A stretch of 64,000 bases of DNA from CAVUEG01 sp963740525. Lineage in GTDB: Bacteria; Actinomycetota; Actinomycetes; Propionibacteriales; Nocardioidaceae. Each line of letters opens with the position of its first letter. The first letter of the stretch is position 1. The DNA lies in assembly GCA_963740525.1 (NCBI GenBank), contig CAVUEG010000006.1, positions 1,302,001-1,366,000 on the forward strand, given 5' to 3'. Below the pieces are notes generated by a model that was not told where the DNA came from, searched no databases, and saw only the letters and a list, made by a program, of their open reading frames with translations. Position numbers and translations under genes: made by a program. Of this stretch, positions 35,163 to 44,177 are shown one piece after another.

Positions 35163-35828
35163 TCAGCGGGGATACATCGGGCCGCGGTAGACCTCGACCG
35201 CGCGGGTGAAGTCCTTGGCCCGCACCATCCGGGCACTGATCACGTACGGCGGCGCACCGACCTGGTCGAACGCCACCTTCCACCGCGGGGATCGCGGGAC
35301 GCCGAACATCTGGACCCGCTGGTGCCGGTCACGCAGGTCGAACCGCTTCAGGTCCGTGCCCTTGGCCACCTCGACGACGCCGGTCACGATGCGCACCCGC
35401 TCGGGGGAGGCGCTGAGCATCCCCCACCAGAAGATCAGCGCGAAGGCCGTGAGCGCGAGCGCGATCCCGAGGCCGAAGTCGCTCGGGGTCCGGATGGTGG
35501 AGAGCACCGCCGGGACGGCCAGCCCGGCGGACACGAGGAACGAGAGCCCGAGCACGAGTCTCGGCCAGCGGGGAGGAGGGAAGTCGTAGGTGGCTCGACC
35601 GGCTGTCGCCTGGTTGGCGAAAGGGTCGCCGCCGTCCTTCTCCTTGCCCTTCCCCTTCTCCTTGGCCTTGGGCTTCGCCTCGGACGGAGCAGGCTGCGGC
35701 GTGGATGAGGCGGCTGACCGGTGCTGGTCCCAGCGCTGGAGGAGGTCGGCACCGTCCATCGCCTGCGGAGCCCGCGACGTCTTCGGTTCCTTCGACGACG
35801 CGTGCTTCGGGGTGTCCTGGTTGCTCAT
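35163..35828 (-). CDS. Hypothetical membrane protein
   Basis: 221 residues. The N-terminal ~75 residues are polar, with runs of Lys and Glu (KPKAKEKGKGKEKDGGD). Two membrane segments follow: RLVLGLSFLVSAGLAVPAVL and FGLGIALALTAFALIFWWGM. The C-terminal half is a soluble domain (VRIVTGVVEVAKGTDLKRFD...ISARMVRAKDFTRAVEVYRG) that may be a PH-like fold as in other bacterial membrane proteins of this layout. The ATG at 35828 is favoured; another lies 15 bases upstream. Function unknown. Confidence 0.62.
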   Translation of the reverse strand: MSNQDTPKHASSKEPKTSRAPQAMDGADLLQRWDQHRSAASSTPQPAPSEAKPKAKEKGKGKEKDGGDPFANQATAGRATYDFPPPRWPRLVLGLSFLVSAGLAVPAVLSTIRTPSDFGLGIALALTAFALIFWWGMLSASPERVRIVTGVVEVAKGTDLKRFDLRDRHQRVQMFGVPRSPRWKVAFDQVGAPPYVISARMVRAKDFTRAVEVYRGPMYPR

Positions 35829-35876
35829 CGCTCTGTCCTCCATGGACCTGGGTCGTGCCGGGTGCCCCAACGCGGG

Positions 35877-37349
35877 TCAGCCCCGCCTCACCAGGGTCAC
35901 CTTCAGAGTGCCCGAGTTGTCCGCGTCGGAATAGGGGTCAAACAGTCCGATTCGGGCGCGTCCCCGGACTACCCCAGTGTAGTTACCCACGTACCTGTGG
36001 TCTCGGGAACAGGCGGACTGGGAGCCGGGCACTCTCAGGGTCAGGACCACGCCCTGCACGGTCACGGTGAGGTGGTCCTCGGCGGGATGGGCGAGGTCCA
36101 GGCTGAACTGCGACCGGAGCCGGCCTGCGTATCTCACGCAGTTGCCGTCGAAGACCAGATTGCCGCTGCGCGCCCATCCGGTGACCACCACCCGGTACTT
36201 CTGGCCACGCCGGAGGGCCCGGTCGGTCAGGACTCCTCGTGACCTCGACGTCGGCAGTTCGACGGTCTCCTTGGTCAGGGCACGCGCACCCGGGCCGGCG
36301 TTGCGTGCGGGCCGAGGGGCACGGGAGGGCGCCGGTGCGGGCACGGCCACGCTTCGTGCCGGAAGGTCTTCGCGCAGGATGAAGAAGCGCAGTGACCCCT
36401 GGTTGTCCCGAGGGGTGGCGTCGCCGAGGCGCAGGGTCGCGAAGCCGGTCCGCCGTGCGGTGTACGACGTCTCACGGGTCGCGGTCGCCTCCGAGCAGTC
36501 CGGCTCCCAGGGGGAGGTGCCGTTGACCGAGAGCCCCACGGTCGTCGGGACCCAGCCTGCGAGCGCGTCCGACCAGGCGCACGCGGCGTCGGCGACCCGG
36601 GTCCCGGGCCCGTAGCGGAACCGACCGTCCGCCACGAGGCGGTACGTCGTCCCCTTGGTGAGCTTGAACGGTGTGCTCACCCCACTGCCGTCCGACGGCA
36701 CCACGAGTGAGGCCACCGCGGTGTCCACGGCGTTGAGTCGACGTGTTCCGGGGTAGAGGACCGGCACGTTCGGCACGCCGCGCGCCCGGTAGTACGAGGT
36801 CTGAGCGGCGGCGCCGGCCCGCGACAGCGAGATGTGGACATGGTCGCGGTGACGCAGGGTCTTGGAACAGGTCCGAACCTTGGTGCATCCGGAGTTGAGG
36901 TAGTCGCGCGGCTCGAACTGGTGGTAGGCGCTGTAGATGTGGTCGTCCCAGATCAGGTACATCACGCCCAGACGTCGGGCCAGGGCGTTCTCGTTGCCCG
37001 CGGCATCCGTCCGGAAGAGGTCGTCCAGCAGGCGCTGGACGCGGGCCACGTCCCGGGTGTCGGTGGCGTCCGCGGCCCAGTCGACCGCCCGACCGTCCTT
37101 GTGCTCGCTCGCTCCGCCCGAGTCACAGGCACGCAGGGTGGAGGCGATGCTGCCCCCGCGGCGCTGGAGCCACCGCACCAGGAAGGTCGTTCCAGGAGGA
37201 AGGTGCCGAGCGCAGGTGACCTGCCCGTCGTACCCGGCGTAGTCCTCGATCCGGGCGGAGGCGTACGACGTCCCCGCGAGCAGCACGACGAGGGCGACGG
37301 CACCGGCGACGGCGGCGCGTCCAGCTGATCTGCCCACGGTCGGCCCCAT
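35877..37349 (-). CDS. Secreted protein with M15-like peptidase domain and Ig-like C-terminus
   Basis: 490 residues with a signal peptide (MGPTVGRSAGRAAVAGAVAL, cut near SYASA). Residues ~45-180 contain SEHKDGRAVDW (81-91) and HRDHVHISLS, the His/Asp metal-site signature of M15/ARB_07466-type domains found in peptidoglycan D,D-peptidases. The rest is beta-rich with two similar modules (FKLTKGTTYRLVADGRFRYG and DRALRRGQKYRVVVTGWARS) that look like repeated adhesion or Ig-like domains. A wall-acting role is plausible. The start lies 38 bases from a DosR-like box. Confidence 0.8.
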   Translation of the reverse strand: MGPTVGRSAGRAAVAGAVALVVLLAGTSYASARIEDYAGYDGQVTCARHLPPGTTFLVRWLQRRGGSIASTLRACDSGGASEHKDGRAVDWAADATDTRDVARVQRLLDDLFRTDAAGNENALARRLGVMYLIWDDHIYSAYHQFEPRDYLNSGCTKVRTCSKTLRHRDHVHISLSRAGAAAQTSYYRARGVPNVPVLYPGTRRLNAVDTAVASLVVPSDGSGVSTPFKLTKGTTYRLVADGRFRYGPGTRVADAACAWSDALAGWVPTTVGLSVNGTSPWEPDCSEATATRETSYTARRTGFATLRLGDATPRDNQGSLRFFILREDLPARSVAVPAPAPSRAPRPARNAGPGARALTKETVELPTSRSRGVLTDRALRRGQKYRVVVTGWARSGNLVFDGNCVRYAGRLRSQFSLDLAHPAEDHLTVTVQGVVLTLRVPGSQSACSRDHRYVGNYTGVVRGRARIGLFDPYSDADNSGTLKVTLVRRG

Positions 37350-37692
37350 CCGGAAGCGGAAATGACCTCCTCACGGTAGGTCGGCGACCGGGACTTTGGT
37401 CCCGAATCGGCAAATTCGGCACCCGGCCTCCAGCCTGAGGAGGGGTCACAAAAGCGACATTCACCACTCGTTCGCACGATTGGGTGGCGCCGAGTCTTCC
37501 CACGGGCCGGAGTATTGGTACTGTTGCGCCCAGCAGAAGGTGCAAGTTCCAGCAGTTCAGCAAGCGCTCGTTGGGGTTTTGTGATCCGACGGCGTCCAGG
37601 CTCCACGTGGCGGGACGGCGTATCACCCGCATCTGATGCGGGATCGTCGACTTGGCGGTCCCTCGCCCGTTGGAGGAAAGAGTAAGACTCAC
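37350..37692. other. 343-base intergenic region with DosR-like box and cold-shock 5' leader
   Basis: No coding ORF of note. It holds the divergent promoters of the M15-like gene (minus) and the cold-shock gene (plus), a palindrome at 37387-37406, and probably a long csp 5' untranslated leader (~100+ bases before the ATG). Long structured leaders are known for csp mRNAs; no specific thermosensor was identified here. Confidence 0.6.
37387..37406. promoter_or_regulatory. DosR-box-like palindrome upstream of the M15-like gene
   Basis: ACCGGGACTTTGGTCCCGAA matches 17 of 20 positions of TTSGGGACTWWAGTCCCSAA. The near edge is 38 bases from the M15-like start; the csp start is 286 bases away on the other side. 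Confidence 0.58.
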
Positions 37693-37896
37693 ATGGCACA
37701 AGGCACCGTGAAGTGGTTCAACGCTGAGAAGGGCTTCGGCTTCATTGCGCAGGAGGACGGCGGCGACGACGTTTTCGTGCACTACTCCGCGATCCAGAGC
37801 CAGGGCTACAAGTCCCTGGATGAGAACCAGAAGGTCGAGTTCGACGTCACCCAGGGGCCGAAGGGCCCCCAGGCTGAGAACGTCCGGGCCATCTGA
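37693..37896 (+). CDS. Cold-shock protein (CspA family)
   Basis: 67-residue OB-fold RNA chaperone. RNP1 KGFGFI (13-18) and RNP2 VFVHY (27-31) are intact and the start is MAQGTVKWFNAEKGFGF. The ribosome site GGAGGAAAGAG precedes the ATG. It destabilises mRNA structure, either constitutively or on cold shock. A strong terminator follows within 14 bases, so it is monocistronic. Confidence 0.97.
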   Translation: MAQGTVKWFNAEKGFGFIAQEDGGDDVFVHYSAIQSQGYKSLDENQKVEFDVTQGPKGPQAENVRAI

Positions 37897-37909
37897 CCCG
37901 ACTGAACGA

Positions 37910-37940
37910 GGGCCCCGACCGTCAGGTCGGGGCCCTTTTT
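37910..37940 (+). terminator. Strong terminator of the csp gene
   Basis: GGGCCCCGACC (37910-37920) and GGTCGGGGCCC (37925-37935) with a 4-base loop, followed by TTTTT. Confidence 0.95.
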
Positions 37941-38077
37941 CTTGTCCGGTTGGGCCATGAGGTTCAACTGATCGGGCCATATCGCCCAAACGGTGTTTTC
38001 ATCGATAATCGAGGGGAATGCTGGACGGATGCGCCGGCATCAGACGAGCACGCAGGCACGTGAGTCAGGAGTGGGTC

Positions 38078-38275
38078 GTGGACGACCAGTTCGACGTGAC
38101 GCTGGAGGACAGCGACCTCCTGGCCGAGGTCGAGCTGACCACGAACCTCATCATCGCCGCCACCGAGTCCGACGCTCCGCTGAGCCTCGAGATCATCGAC
38201 GAGCTGCTCGGCGTACAGCCTCCCACGGGCTTCGTCCCACCCCAGCGCACGGGGGATGACTCCGGTCCTGCCTGA
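38078..38275 (+). CDS. Small acidic hypothetical protein
   Basis: 65 residues from GTG 38078, chosen because AGGAG lies six bases upstream; the frame is open further 5' to 38018. The product is acidic (VDDQFDVTLEDSDLLAEVEL) with a conserved-looking LEIIDELLGVQPP segment and a polar tail. No family is recognised. It could be a regulator or antitoxin-like peptide, but nothing shows this. It sits between csp and the DUF47-pit operon. Confidence 0.5.
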   Translation: MDDQFDVTLEDSDLLAEVELTTNLIIAATESDAPLSLEIIDELLGVQPPTGFVPPQRTGDDSGPA

Positions 38276-38358
38276 CCGAAGACGGCGGGGGAGTTGCGCC
38301 TCCTGCATGTAGTGCACCTAGCATTGGCCTGTTTCGTTGCTGCTCACCAGGAGTTCCT

Positions 38359-38976
38359 GTGGCCATGCGCCTCCGTCCAATGGACACCACGTTCTACGAC
38401 CTCTTCACCGATCTCGCCCAGCAACTGGTGCAGGGAGCGGGTCTTCTTGCCGAGATGCTCGGTGATGGCAATGACCGGGAGGCGATCGCGGAGCGAATGC
38501 GTGAGGCCGAACATCAGGCCGACGAGGTCACCCACGCGATCATCCACCGGGTGAACACCACGTTCATCACCCCGTTCGACCGCGAGGACATCTACTCACT
38601 TGCCTCGGGCCTCGACGACGTCATGGACTACATGGAGGAGGCCGTCGACCTGGTGCTCCTCTATGAGGTGGCCGAGCTGCCCGTGGATCTCGCCGAGCAG
38701 GTCGAGGTGATCCAGCGCTGCGCCGAGCTGACGGCCGCAGGGATGCCTCAGCTCAAGGCGATGAAGGGCCTCGAGGAGTACTGGATCGAGATCAACCGGC
38801 TGGAGAACGCCGGCGACAAGAGCTTCCGCCGGATCCTGGCCCACCTGTTCAGCGGAGAGTACGAAGCACTCGAGGTGCTCAAGCTCAAGGACATCGTCGA
38901 GTCGCTGGAGAGCGCCATCGACGCCTTCGAACGCGTAGCCAACATCGTCGAGCAGATCTCCGTCAAGGAGTCCTGA
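38359..38976 (+). CDS. DUF47 (PhoU-like) phosphate transport accessory protein
   Basis: 205-residue helical PhoU-like protein from GTG 38359 with AGGAG five bases upstream. Motifs: FYDLFTDLAQQLVQGAGLLA, MREAEHQADEVTHAIIHRVN, FITPFDREDIYSLASGLDD and LEESIDA-like KDIVESLESAIDAFERVANI. DUF47 proteins are encoded directly before pit genes and modulate low-affinity phosphate uptake. The pit GTG start lies three bases after this stop. Confidence 0.92.
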   Translation: MAMRLRPMDTTFYDLFTDLAQQLVQGAGLLAEMLGDGNDREAIAERMREAEHQADEVTHAIIHRVNTTFITPFDREDIYSLASGLDDVMDYMEEAVDLVLLYEVAELPVDLAEQVEVIQRCAELTAAGMPQLKAMKGLEEYWIEINRLENAGDKSFRRILAHLFSGEYEALEVLKLKDIVESLESAIDAFERVANIVEQISVKES

Positions 38977-38979
38977 CCG

Positions 38980-39984
38980 GTGGAACTTGCCATCATCATC
39001 GCGGTGGTGGTCGTTGCGCTGGCGTTCGACTACACGAACGGCTTCCACGACGCCGCCAACGCGATTGCCACCTCGGTCTCCACTCGAGCGCTGACCCCTC
39101 GGATCGCCCTCGTCCTCGCCGCGGTGATGAACTTCGTCGGAGCCTTCCTCGGCCAGAAGGTCGCGCACACGGTCTCGGACGTGATGGTGCCCGGTGGGAC
39201 CGCGTCCCACGGCCTGGTCGTGGTGATGGCCGGTCTCGTCGGCGCCATCACCTGGAACCTCGTGACCTGGTACTTCGGCCTGCCGTCGTCCTCGTCCCAC
39301 GCACTCATCGGTGGCCTCGTCGGCGCCGCCATCGCGTCGGGCAGCCTGGTGCACTGGTCGGTGATCGTGGACAAGGTCCTGATCCCGATGGTGCTCTCGC
39401 CGCTGGTGGGCTTCGCCCTGGCGTTCGTGGTGATGCTCGCGATCATGTGGATCTTCCGCCGACGCAACCCCCATCGCACCCAGCGGGGGTTCAGGTTCGC
39501 GCAGACGGCCTCCGCCGCCGCGATGGCGCTGGGACACGGCCTCCAGGACGCGCAGAAGACCATGGGGGTCATCTTCCTCGCCCTGCTGACCGGGGGATAC
39601 GTCGGTAAGGACGACGGTCTACCGCTGTGGGTGATCATCGCTGCCGCCACGGCGATCTCGCTCGGCACCTATGCCGGTGGCTGGCGGATCATGCGGACGC
39701 TGGGCCGCCGGATCATCGCCCTCGACCCGGCCCGTGGGTTCGCGGCGGAGTCGGTGGCTGCCAGTGTGCTCTACACGACGGCCTTCGTGCTGGAGGCCCC
39801 GATCTCCACGACCCACATCATCACCTCGGCGGTGATGGGGGCAGGGGCAACGAAGCGCCTGTCGGCGGTGCGCTGGGGCGTGGCGCGCAGCATCGTGATG
39901 GCCTGGGTCGTCACCTTCCCGGCCGCGGGCTCGGTGGCCGCGTTGGTCTACTGGGTCCTCAAGGTACTGCTGCAGCTGCCCTGA
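38980..39984 (+). CDS. pit: PiT-family inorganic phosphate transporter
   Basis: 334 residues, about ten membrane segments. The duplicated PiT signature is seen as YTNGFHDAANAIATSVSTRA and, in the second half, GHGLQDAQKTMGVIFLAL; GLPSSSSHALIGGLVGAA is the central loop. It imports metal-phosphate with protons at low affinity. Starts GTG 38980, in an operon with the DUF47 gene. It is convergent with the high-affinity pst operon, so both phosphate uptake routes are neighbours here. Confidence 0.93.
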   Translation: MELAIIIAVVVVALAFDYTNGFHDAANAIATSVSTRALTPRIALVLAAVMNFVGAFLGQKVAHTVSDVMVPGGTASHGLVVVMAGLVGAITWNLVTWYFGLPSSSSHALIGGLVGAAIASGSLVHWSVIVDKVLIPMVLSPLVGFALAFVVMLAIMWIFRRRNPHRTQRGFRFAQTASAAAMALGHGLQDAQKTMGVIFLALLTGGYVGKDDGLPLWVIIAAATAISLGTYAGGWRIMRTLGRRIIALDPARGFAAESVAASVLYTTAFVLEAPISTTHIITSAVMGAGATKRLSAVRWGVARSIVMAWVVTFPAAGSVAALVYWVLKVLLQLP

Positions 39985-40038
39985 GTCCTTGGGCTCTGTG
40001 GGCTGGCTCTCTGGACTGCCTGTCGGCGCTGGCTGGCC

Positions 40039-40817
40039 TCAGCCGAACCGGCCCGAGATGTAGGCCTCGGTGGAGGGGTCGTCCGGGACCGAGAAGATCT
40101 TCTTGGTCGGGTTCATCTCGACGAGCTGACCGGGCAGGCCGGCCCCGGCGAGGTTGAAGAACGCCGTGTCCTCCGACACCCGGGCAGCCTGCTGCATGTT
40201 GTGGGTGACGATCACGATCGTGTACTCCGACTTGAGGTCGTGGATCAGGTCCTCGATCGCGGAGGTCGAGATCGGGTCCAACGCGGAGCAGGGCTCGTCC
40301 ATCAACAGGACCTGGGGCTCCACCGCGATCGCCCGGGCGATGCACAGCCGCTGCTGCTGGCCGCCCGAGAGGCTTCCCCCGGCTTGTTCAGCCGGTCCTT
40401 GACCTCTTCCCAGAGGTTGGCCGACCGCAGGGACCGCTCGACGATGTCCGCCGCCTCGTTCTTCGGCAGCTTGGTGCTGTTGAGCCGGGAGCCGGCGAGG
40501 ACGTTCTCGGCGATCGTCATGGTCGGGAAAGGGTTGGGACGCTGGAAGACCATCCCGACCTGGCGGCGTACCTCGACCGGGTCGACGTCCGCGCTGTAGA
40601 GGTCCTGGCCGTCGATCACGATCTTTCCCTCGACGCGGGCGCCCGGGATCACCTCGTGCATCCTGTTCAGCGACCGCAGGAACGTGGACTTTCCGCAGCC
40701 CGAGGGGCCGATCAGCGCGGTCACCGACTTCGCCGGGATGGTCATGGAGACGTTCTGTACGGCGAGGAAGTCGCCGTAGTAGATGTCCAGGTCGGAGATG
40801 TCGATGCTCTTGGCCAT
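40039..40817 (-). CDS. pstB: Phosphate ABC transporter ATP-binding protein PstB, with one-base frameshift
   Basis: The 5' part (start 40817) carries Walker A GPSGCGKST (37-45) and the Q-loop MVFQRPNPFPT, but the frame breaks at the C-run 40376-40380. The 3' part continues in another frame with SLSGGQQQRLCIARAI (signature), VLLMDEPCSALDP (Walker B) and IVIVTHNMQQA. Adding one base to the run restores LNKPGGSLSGGQQQRL and a normal 259-residue PstB. A sequencing error in the homopolymer is the simplest explanation since the rest is intact and well conserved. It energises PstSCA. Confidence 0.9.
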
Positions 40818-40834
40818 GGTGTGTCTCTCTTAGG

Positions 40835-41920
40835 TCAGCGGCCGGTCTTGGGCGACAGCAGTCGGCCAAGGAGGCGGGCGAACAGGTTCAGTGCCATCAC
40901 GATGGCGATCAGGACCAGCGCGGCCCCCCAGGCGCGCTCCTGACCGTACTCCGCGGGCACCCCGGGCTGGGTGTAGGAGAAGTAGATGAAGACCGGCAGG
41001 GTCATCATCCGCTCCCCGAACAGGTTGGTGTTCAGCGAGTCGGTCGAGCCGGCGATGATCAGCAGCGGGGCGGTCTCCCCGACCACCCGGGCCACGGCCA
41101 GCGTGATGCCGGTGATGATGCCGGCCATGGAGGTGGGCAGCACGACCTTCACGATCGTCCGCCACTTCGGCACTCCGAGCGCGTACGCCGCCTCCCGGAG
41201 GTCGTGGGGCACCAGCTTCAGCATCTCCTCGCACGAGCGGACGACCACGGGGATCATCAGCAGCGACAAGGCGACCGAGCCGCCGAACCCCATGCGGACC
41301 CCGGATCCGAAGAAGATGACGAACAGGGCGTAGGCGAAGAGTCCGGCAACGATCGAGGGGATGCCGGTCATCACGTCGACGAGGAACGCGATCGTCCGGC
41401 CGGTCCGGCCCTTGCCGGCGTACTCCACGAGGTAGATCGCGGTGAGGATGCCGATCGGCACGGCGATCAGCGCCGCCATCGCGGTGACCAGGAGGGTCCC
41501 CACGATCGCGTGGTAGATGCCGCCGCCGTCGCCGACGATGTTGCGCATCGAGAACGTCAGGAACTCGGTGTCGACGACGCCGACACCCTTCTTGACCACG
41601 GTCCAGATCAGGGACACCAGCGGCACCAGCGCCACCCCGAAGGAGACCCAGACCAGTGTGGTCATCGCGCGGTCCTTGGCGGCGCGCGCGTTCTCCACGA
41701 CGCGGGACCAGGTGGGGAGCACGACCAGGTAGAGCAGGGCGGCCAGGAGCGTGAAACCGACCAGGCCCCAACCGACGGTGAGGGAGACGAGCCCAGCCGC
41801 CGCGCCGGAGATGACGGCGGCCAGCGCGGGCGCCCACCGGGGCAGGCGCGGGTGCGTCAGCGGCAGGTGAGGCTGGTGCGTCTGGTGCTCGGGGCTGGGG
41901 GCGACGAAGGTCTCGGTCAT
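40835..41920 (-). CDS. pstA: Phosphate ABC transporter permease PstA
   Basis: 361 residues. The N-terminal ~60 residues are polar, with extra membrane segments (ALAAVISGAAAGLVSLTVGW) before the usual permease core. The EAA-like cytosolic loop is ALGVPKWRTIVKVVLPTSMA, followed by GIITGITLAVARVVGETAPL. It forms the membrane channel with PstC. Its start overlaps the pstC stop by one base (TGATG at 41920). The extended N-terminus is common in actinobacterial PstA. Confidence 0.95.
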   Translation of the reverse strand: MTETFVAPSPEHQTHQPHLPLTHPRLPRWAPALAAVISGAAAGLVSLTVGWGLVGFTLLAALLYLVVLPTWSRVVENARAAKDRAMTTLVWVSFGVALVPLVSLIWTVVKKGVGVVDTEFLTFSMRNIVGDGGGIYHAIVGTLLVTAMAALIAVPIGILTAIYLVEYAGKGRTGRTIAFLVDVMTGIPSIVAGLFAYALFVIFFGSGVRMGFGGSVALSLLMIPVVVRSCEEMLKLVPHDLREAAYALGVPKWRTIVKVVLPTSMAGIITGITLAVARVVGETAPLLIIAGSTDSLNTNLFGERMMTLPVFIYFSYTQPGVPAEYGQERAWGAALVLIAIVMALNLFARLLGRLLSPKTGR

Positions 41921-42861
41921 CAGCGCTGCTCCCTCTCGCTGCGGGCGACGATCGCGCGGGCGGCGAAGTTCACCAAGAAGGTGATCACGAACAGGATCAG
42001 GCCGCTGGCGATGAGGGCGTTGACCTTCAGACCGGTGGCCTCGGGGAACTGGAGCGCGATGTTGGCTGCGACCGTGGAGGGGTTGTCGGTCCCGATCAGG
42101 TTGAACGACACGATGCCGGAGGCCGACAGGACCATGGCGACGGCCATGGTCTCGCCCAGAGCCCGTCCGAGCCCGAGCATCATCGCGGAGACGATGCCCG
42201 ACTTGCCGTAGGGGAGGACCGCCATCCGGATCATCTCCCAGCGGGTCGCTCCCAGGGCGAGTGCCGCCTCCTGCTGCAGTGTCGGGGTCTGGACGAAGAT
42301 CTCCCGGGTGATCGCGGTGATGATCGGCAGGACCATGATCGCGAGCACGATGGCCGCCGTCAGGATCGTGCGACCCGTCGGCGAGGGCGGGCCGGCGAAG
42401 AGTGGGATGAAGCCCAGGTGACGGTGGAGCCAGTCGTAGATCGGGACCAGCTTGAGCCCGAGGAAGCCGATGCCCCAGAGTCCGTAGACCACGCTGGGGA
42501 CCGCCGCGAGCAGGTCGACCAGGTAGCCGATCGGCTTCGCGAGCCTGGGCGGGGAGTAGTGCGAGATCATCAGGGCCACGCCGAGGGCAAGTGGCGTCGC
42601 GATGACCAGGGCGATCGTGGCTGCCAGCAGGGTGCCGAAGACCAGCGGGGCCGCGTAGGTGACGAAGTTGCTGGCGCCGAAGAGGCTGTCGCCGGAGGCG
42701 CCGAGAGCGGGCGCGCCCTCCACCGTCAGGAAGATCGCCACACCGGCGAGGGCAACGAGGATCACCAGGCCGGCCGTGCGGGTCGTTCCGGCGAAGACCC
42801 GGTCCCCGAGTCGCTGTCGGGGCGCCTGTCGTGTGGTCGGGGCCGCTACCTGAGCAGTCAC
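41920..42861 (-). CDS. pstC: Phosphate ABC transporter permease PstC
   Basis: 313 residues with six membrane segments; EAA loop ALALGATRWEMIRMAVLPYG and GIVSAMMLGLGRALGETMAV. It pairs with PstA. The gene is separated from pstS by 118 bases that include a perfect 13-base hairpin, likely limiting read-through so that the binding protein is made in excess. Confidence 0.95.
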   Translation of the reverse strand: MTAQVAAPTTRQAPRQRLGDRVFAGTTRTAGLVILVALAGVAIFLTVEGAPALGASGDSLFGASNFVTYAAPLVFGTLLAATIALVIATPLALGVALMISHYSPPRLAKPIGYLVDLLAAVPSVVYGLWGIGFLGLKLVPIYDWLHRHLGFIPLFAGPPSPTGRTILTAAIVLAIMVLPIITAITREIFVQTPTLQQEAALALGATRWEMIRMAVLPYGKSGIVSAMMLGLGRALGETMAVAMVLSASGIVSFNLIGTDNPSTVAANIALQFPEATGLKVNALIASGLILFVITFLVNFAARAIVARSEREQR

Positions 42862-42924
42862 CTGGTCGTCTCCTTGTCGCTGCTCTGCGTGCGGGTCGTT
42901 CCCGGTCCGGGACCGACCGAAGGC

Positions 42925-42955
42925 CCGTGGCGCCGGTTCTTCACCGGCGCCACGG
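42925..42955 (-). terminator. Intercistronic hairpin between pstS and pstC
   Basis: Perfect 13-base arms CCGTGGCGCCGGT (42925-42937) and ACCGGCGCCACGG (42943-42955) with a 5-base loop. No U-run follows on the minus-strand transcript, so partial attenuation or 3'-end protection of pstS mRNA is more likely than full termination. Confidence 0.75.
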
Positions 42956-42979
42956 ACCCCGTGGTGCGTCGCGTCTCGG

Positions 42980-44098
42980 TCAGGAGGCGCTGATCTTCTC
43001 TACCACCGCAGTGGCCTTGTCACTCATCTGGCTGGACAGGGGCGCCGATCCGGCGGTCTGCCCGGCCGCTGCCTGGCCGTCGCTGCTCACGAGGTAGCTG
43101 AGGTAGCCCTGGACCAGCTCGGCGGTCGCCTTGTCGGCGTACGTCGGGCAGGCGATCAGGTACGAGACCAGGACCAGCGGGTAGGCGCCGGCCTCGGTCG
43201 TGGTGCGGTCGACGTCGACCGCCATGTCGTTCGCGGCGCGTCCCTGGACCGGAGCGGACACGTCCACGACCTTGGCGGCAGCCGCCGCCTCGGGGGCGAC
43301 GTAGGCGTCGCCGACCTTGATCGAGGCGACCGAAAGATCACCGGCCTGGCTCTCGTCGGCGTAGCCGATGGTTCCCTTGCCGTTCGTGACCGACTCGATG
43401 ACGCCGGAAGTGCCCTGCGCGCCCTCGCCGCCCTTGACCGGCCAGACGCCGTCGGGGTCACTGGTCCAGGCGCCCTCGCCGGCGGCGCTCAGCCACTGGG
43501 TGAAGTTGTCCGTGGTGCCCGACTCGTCCGAGCGGTGCACGGGGGTGATCCGGTCCGAGGGGAGGGTGGCGTCGGGGTTGTCGGCCTTGATCGCCGCGTC
43601 GTCCCAGGTGGTGATCTTGCCCGAGAAGATGCCGGCGGCCGTCTTCGCCGAGAGCTGGAGGTTGTCGACGCCGTCGAGGTTGTAGACGAGGGCGATCGGG
43701 CTCACGTAGTCCGGTACCTCGAGGGCGGTCTCGCCGTTGCAGACCTTCTTCGAGGCCGCGAGCTCTTCGTCGCTCAGGTACGAGTCCGAGCCGGCGAACT
43801 GGACACCGCCGGCGAGGAACTGCTCGCGGCCGCCGCCGGAGCCGACCGGGTCGTAGTTGATCGTGACGTCGGGGTTGGCGGTCTGGAAGCCGGCCTGCCA
43901 GGCGCCCTGAGCAGCCTCCTGGGCGCTCGAGCCGGCGCCGTTGAGCGTGCCGCTCAGCTTCATGCCCGTGTTGGCAGAGGTGTTCGAGGTGTCCCCGGAG
44001 GTGTTCTCGTTGGCCGCGCCGCAGGCGGTCAGGGCGAGGCCGAGCGAGAGGGCGAGGACGCCCGGGACGGCTGCCCGTCGGATCGCAGTGCGCTTCAC
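42980..44098 (-). CDS. pstS: Phosphate-binding lipoprotein PstS
   Basis: 372 residues. Lipoprotein signal with lipobox LTAC (Cys 26) after MKRTAIRRAAVPGVLALSLG. Ligand motifs LNGAGSSAQEAAQGAW, NYDPVGSGGGREQFLAGGVQ and HRSDESGTTDNFTQWL match PstS proteins. A Ser/Thr/Asn-rich linker follows the lipid anchor. It captures phosphate outside the membrane and delivers it to PstCA. Two PHO boxes lie about 80-97 bases upstream, so PhoP should induce it during phosphate limitation. Confidence 0.97.
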   Translation of the reverse strand: MKRTAIRRAAVPGVLALSLGLALTACGAANENTSGDTSNTSANTGMKLSGTLNGAGSSAQEAAQGAWQAGFQTANPDVTINYDPVGSGGGREQFLAGGVQFAGSDSYLSDEELAASKKVCNGETALEVPDYVSPIALVYNLDGVDNLQLSAKTAAGIFSGKITTWDDAAIKADNPDATLPSDRITPVHRSDESGTTDNFTQWLSAAGEGAWTSDPDGVWPVKGGEGAQGTSGVIESVTNGKGTIGYADESQAGDLSVASIKVGDAYVAPEAAAAAKVVDVSAPVQGRAANDMAVDVDRTTTEAGAYPLVLVSYLIACPTYADKATAELVQGYLSYLVSSDGQAAAGQTAGSAPLSSQMSDKATAVVEKISAS

Positions 44099-44177
44099 GT
44101 CAGTCTCCTGTGTTGTCGTCTGTTGACTCCTACGACCGTGAAGTTAGGCAGCGCAGGTGACCGGATCCGTGGACGTG

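Noticed and set aside
37971..37990. ATCGGGCCATATCGCCCAAA before the small acidic ORF as a DosR-like site
   Set aside because: Only about 12 of 20 positions agree and the inner half is not symmetrical.
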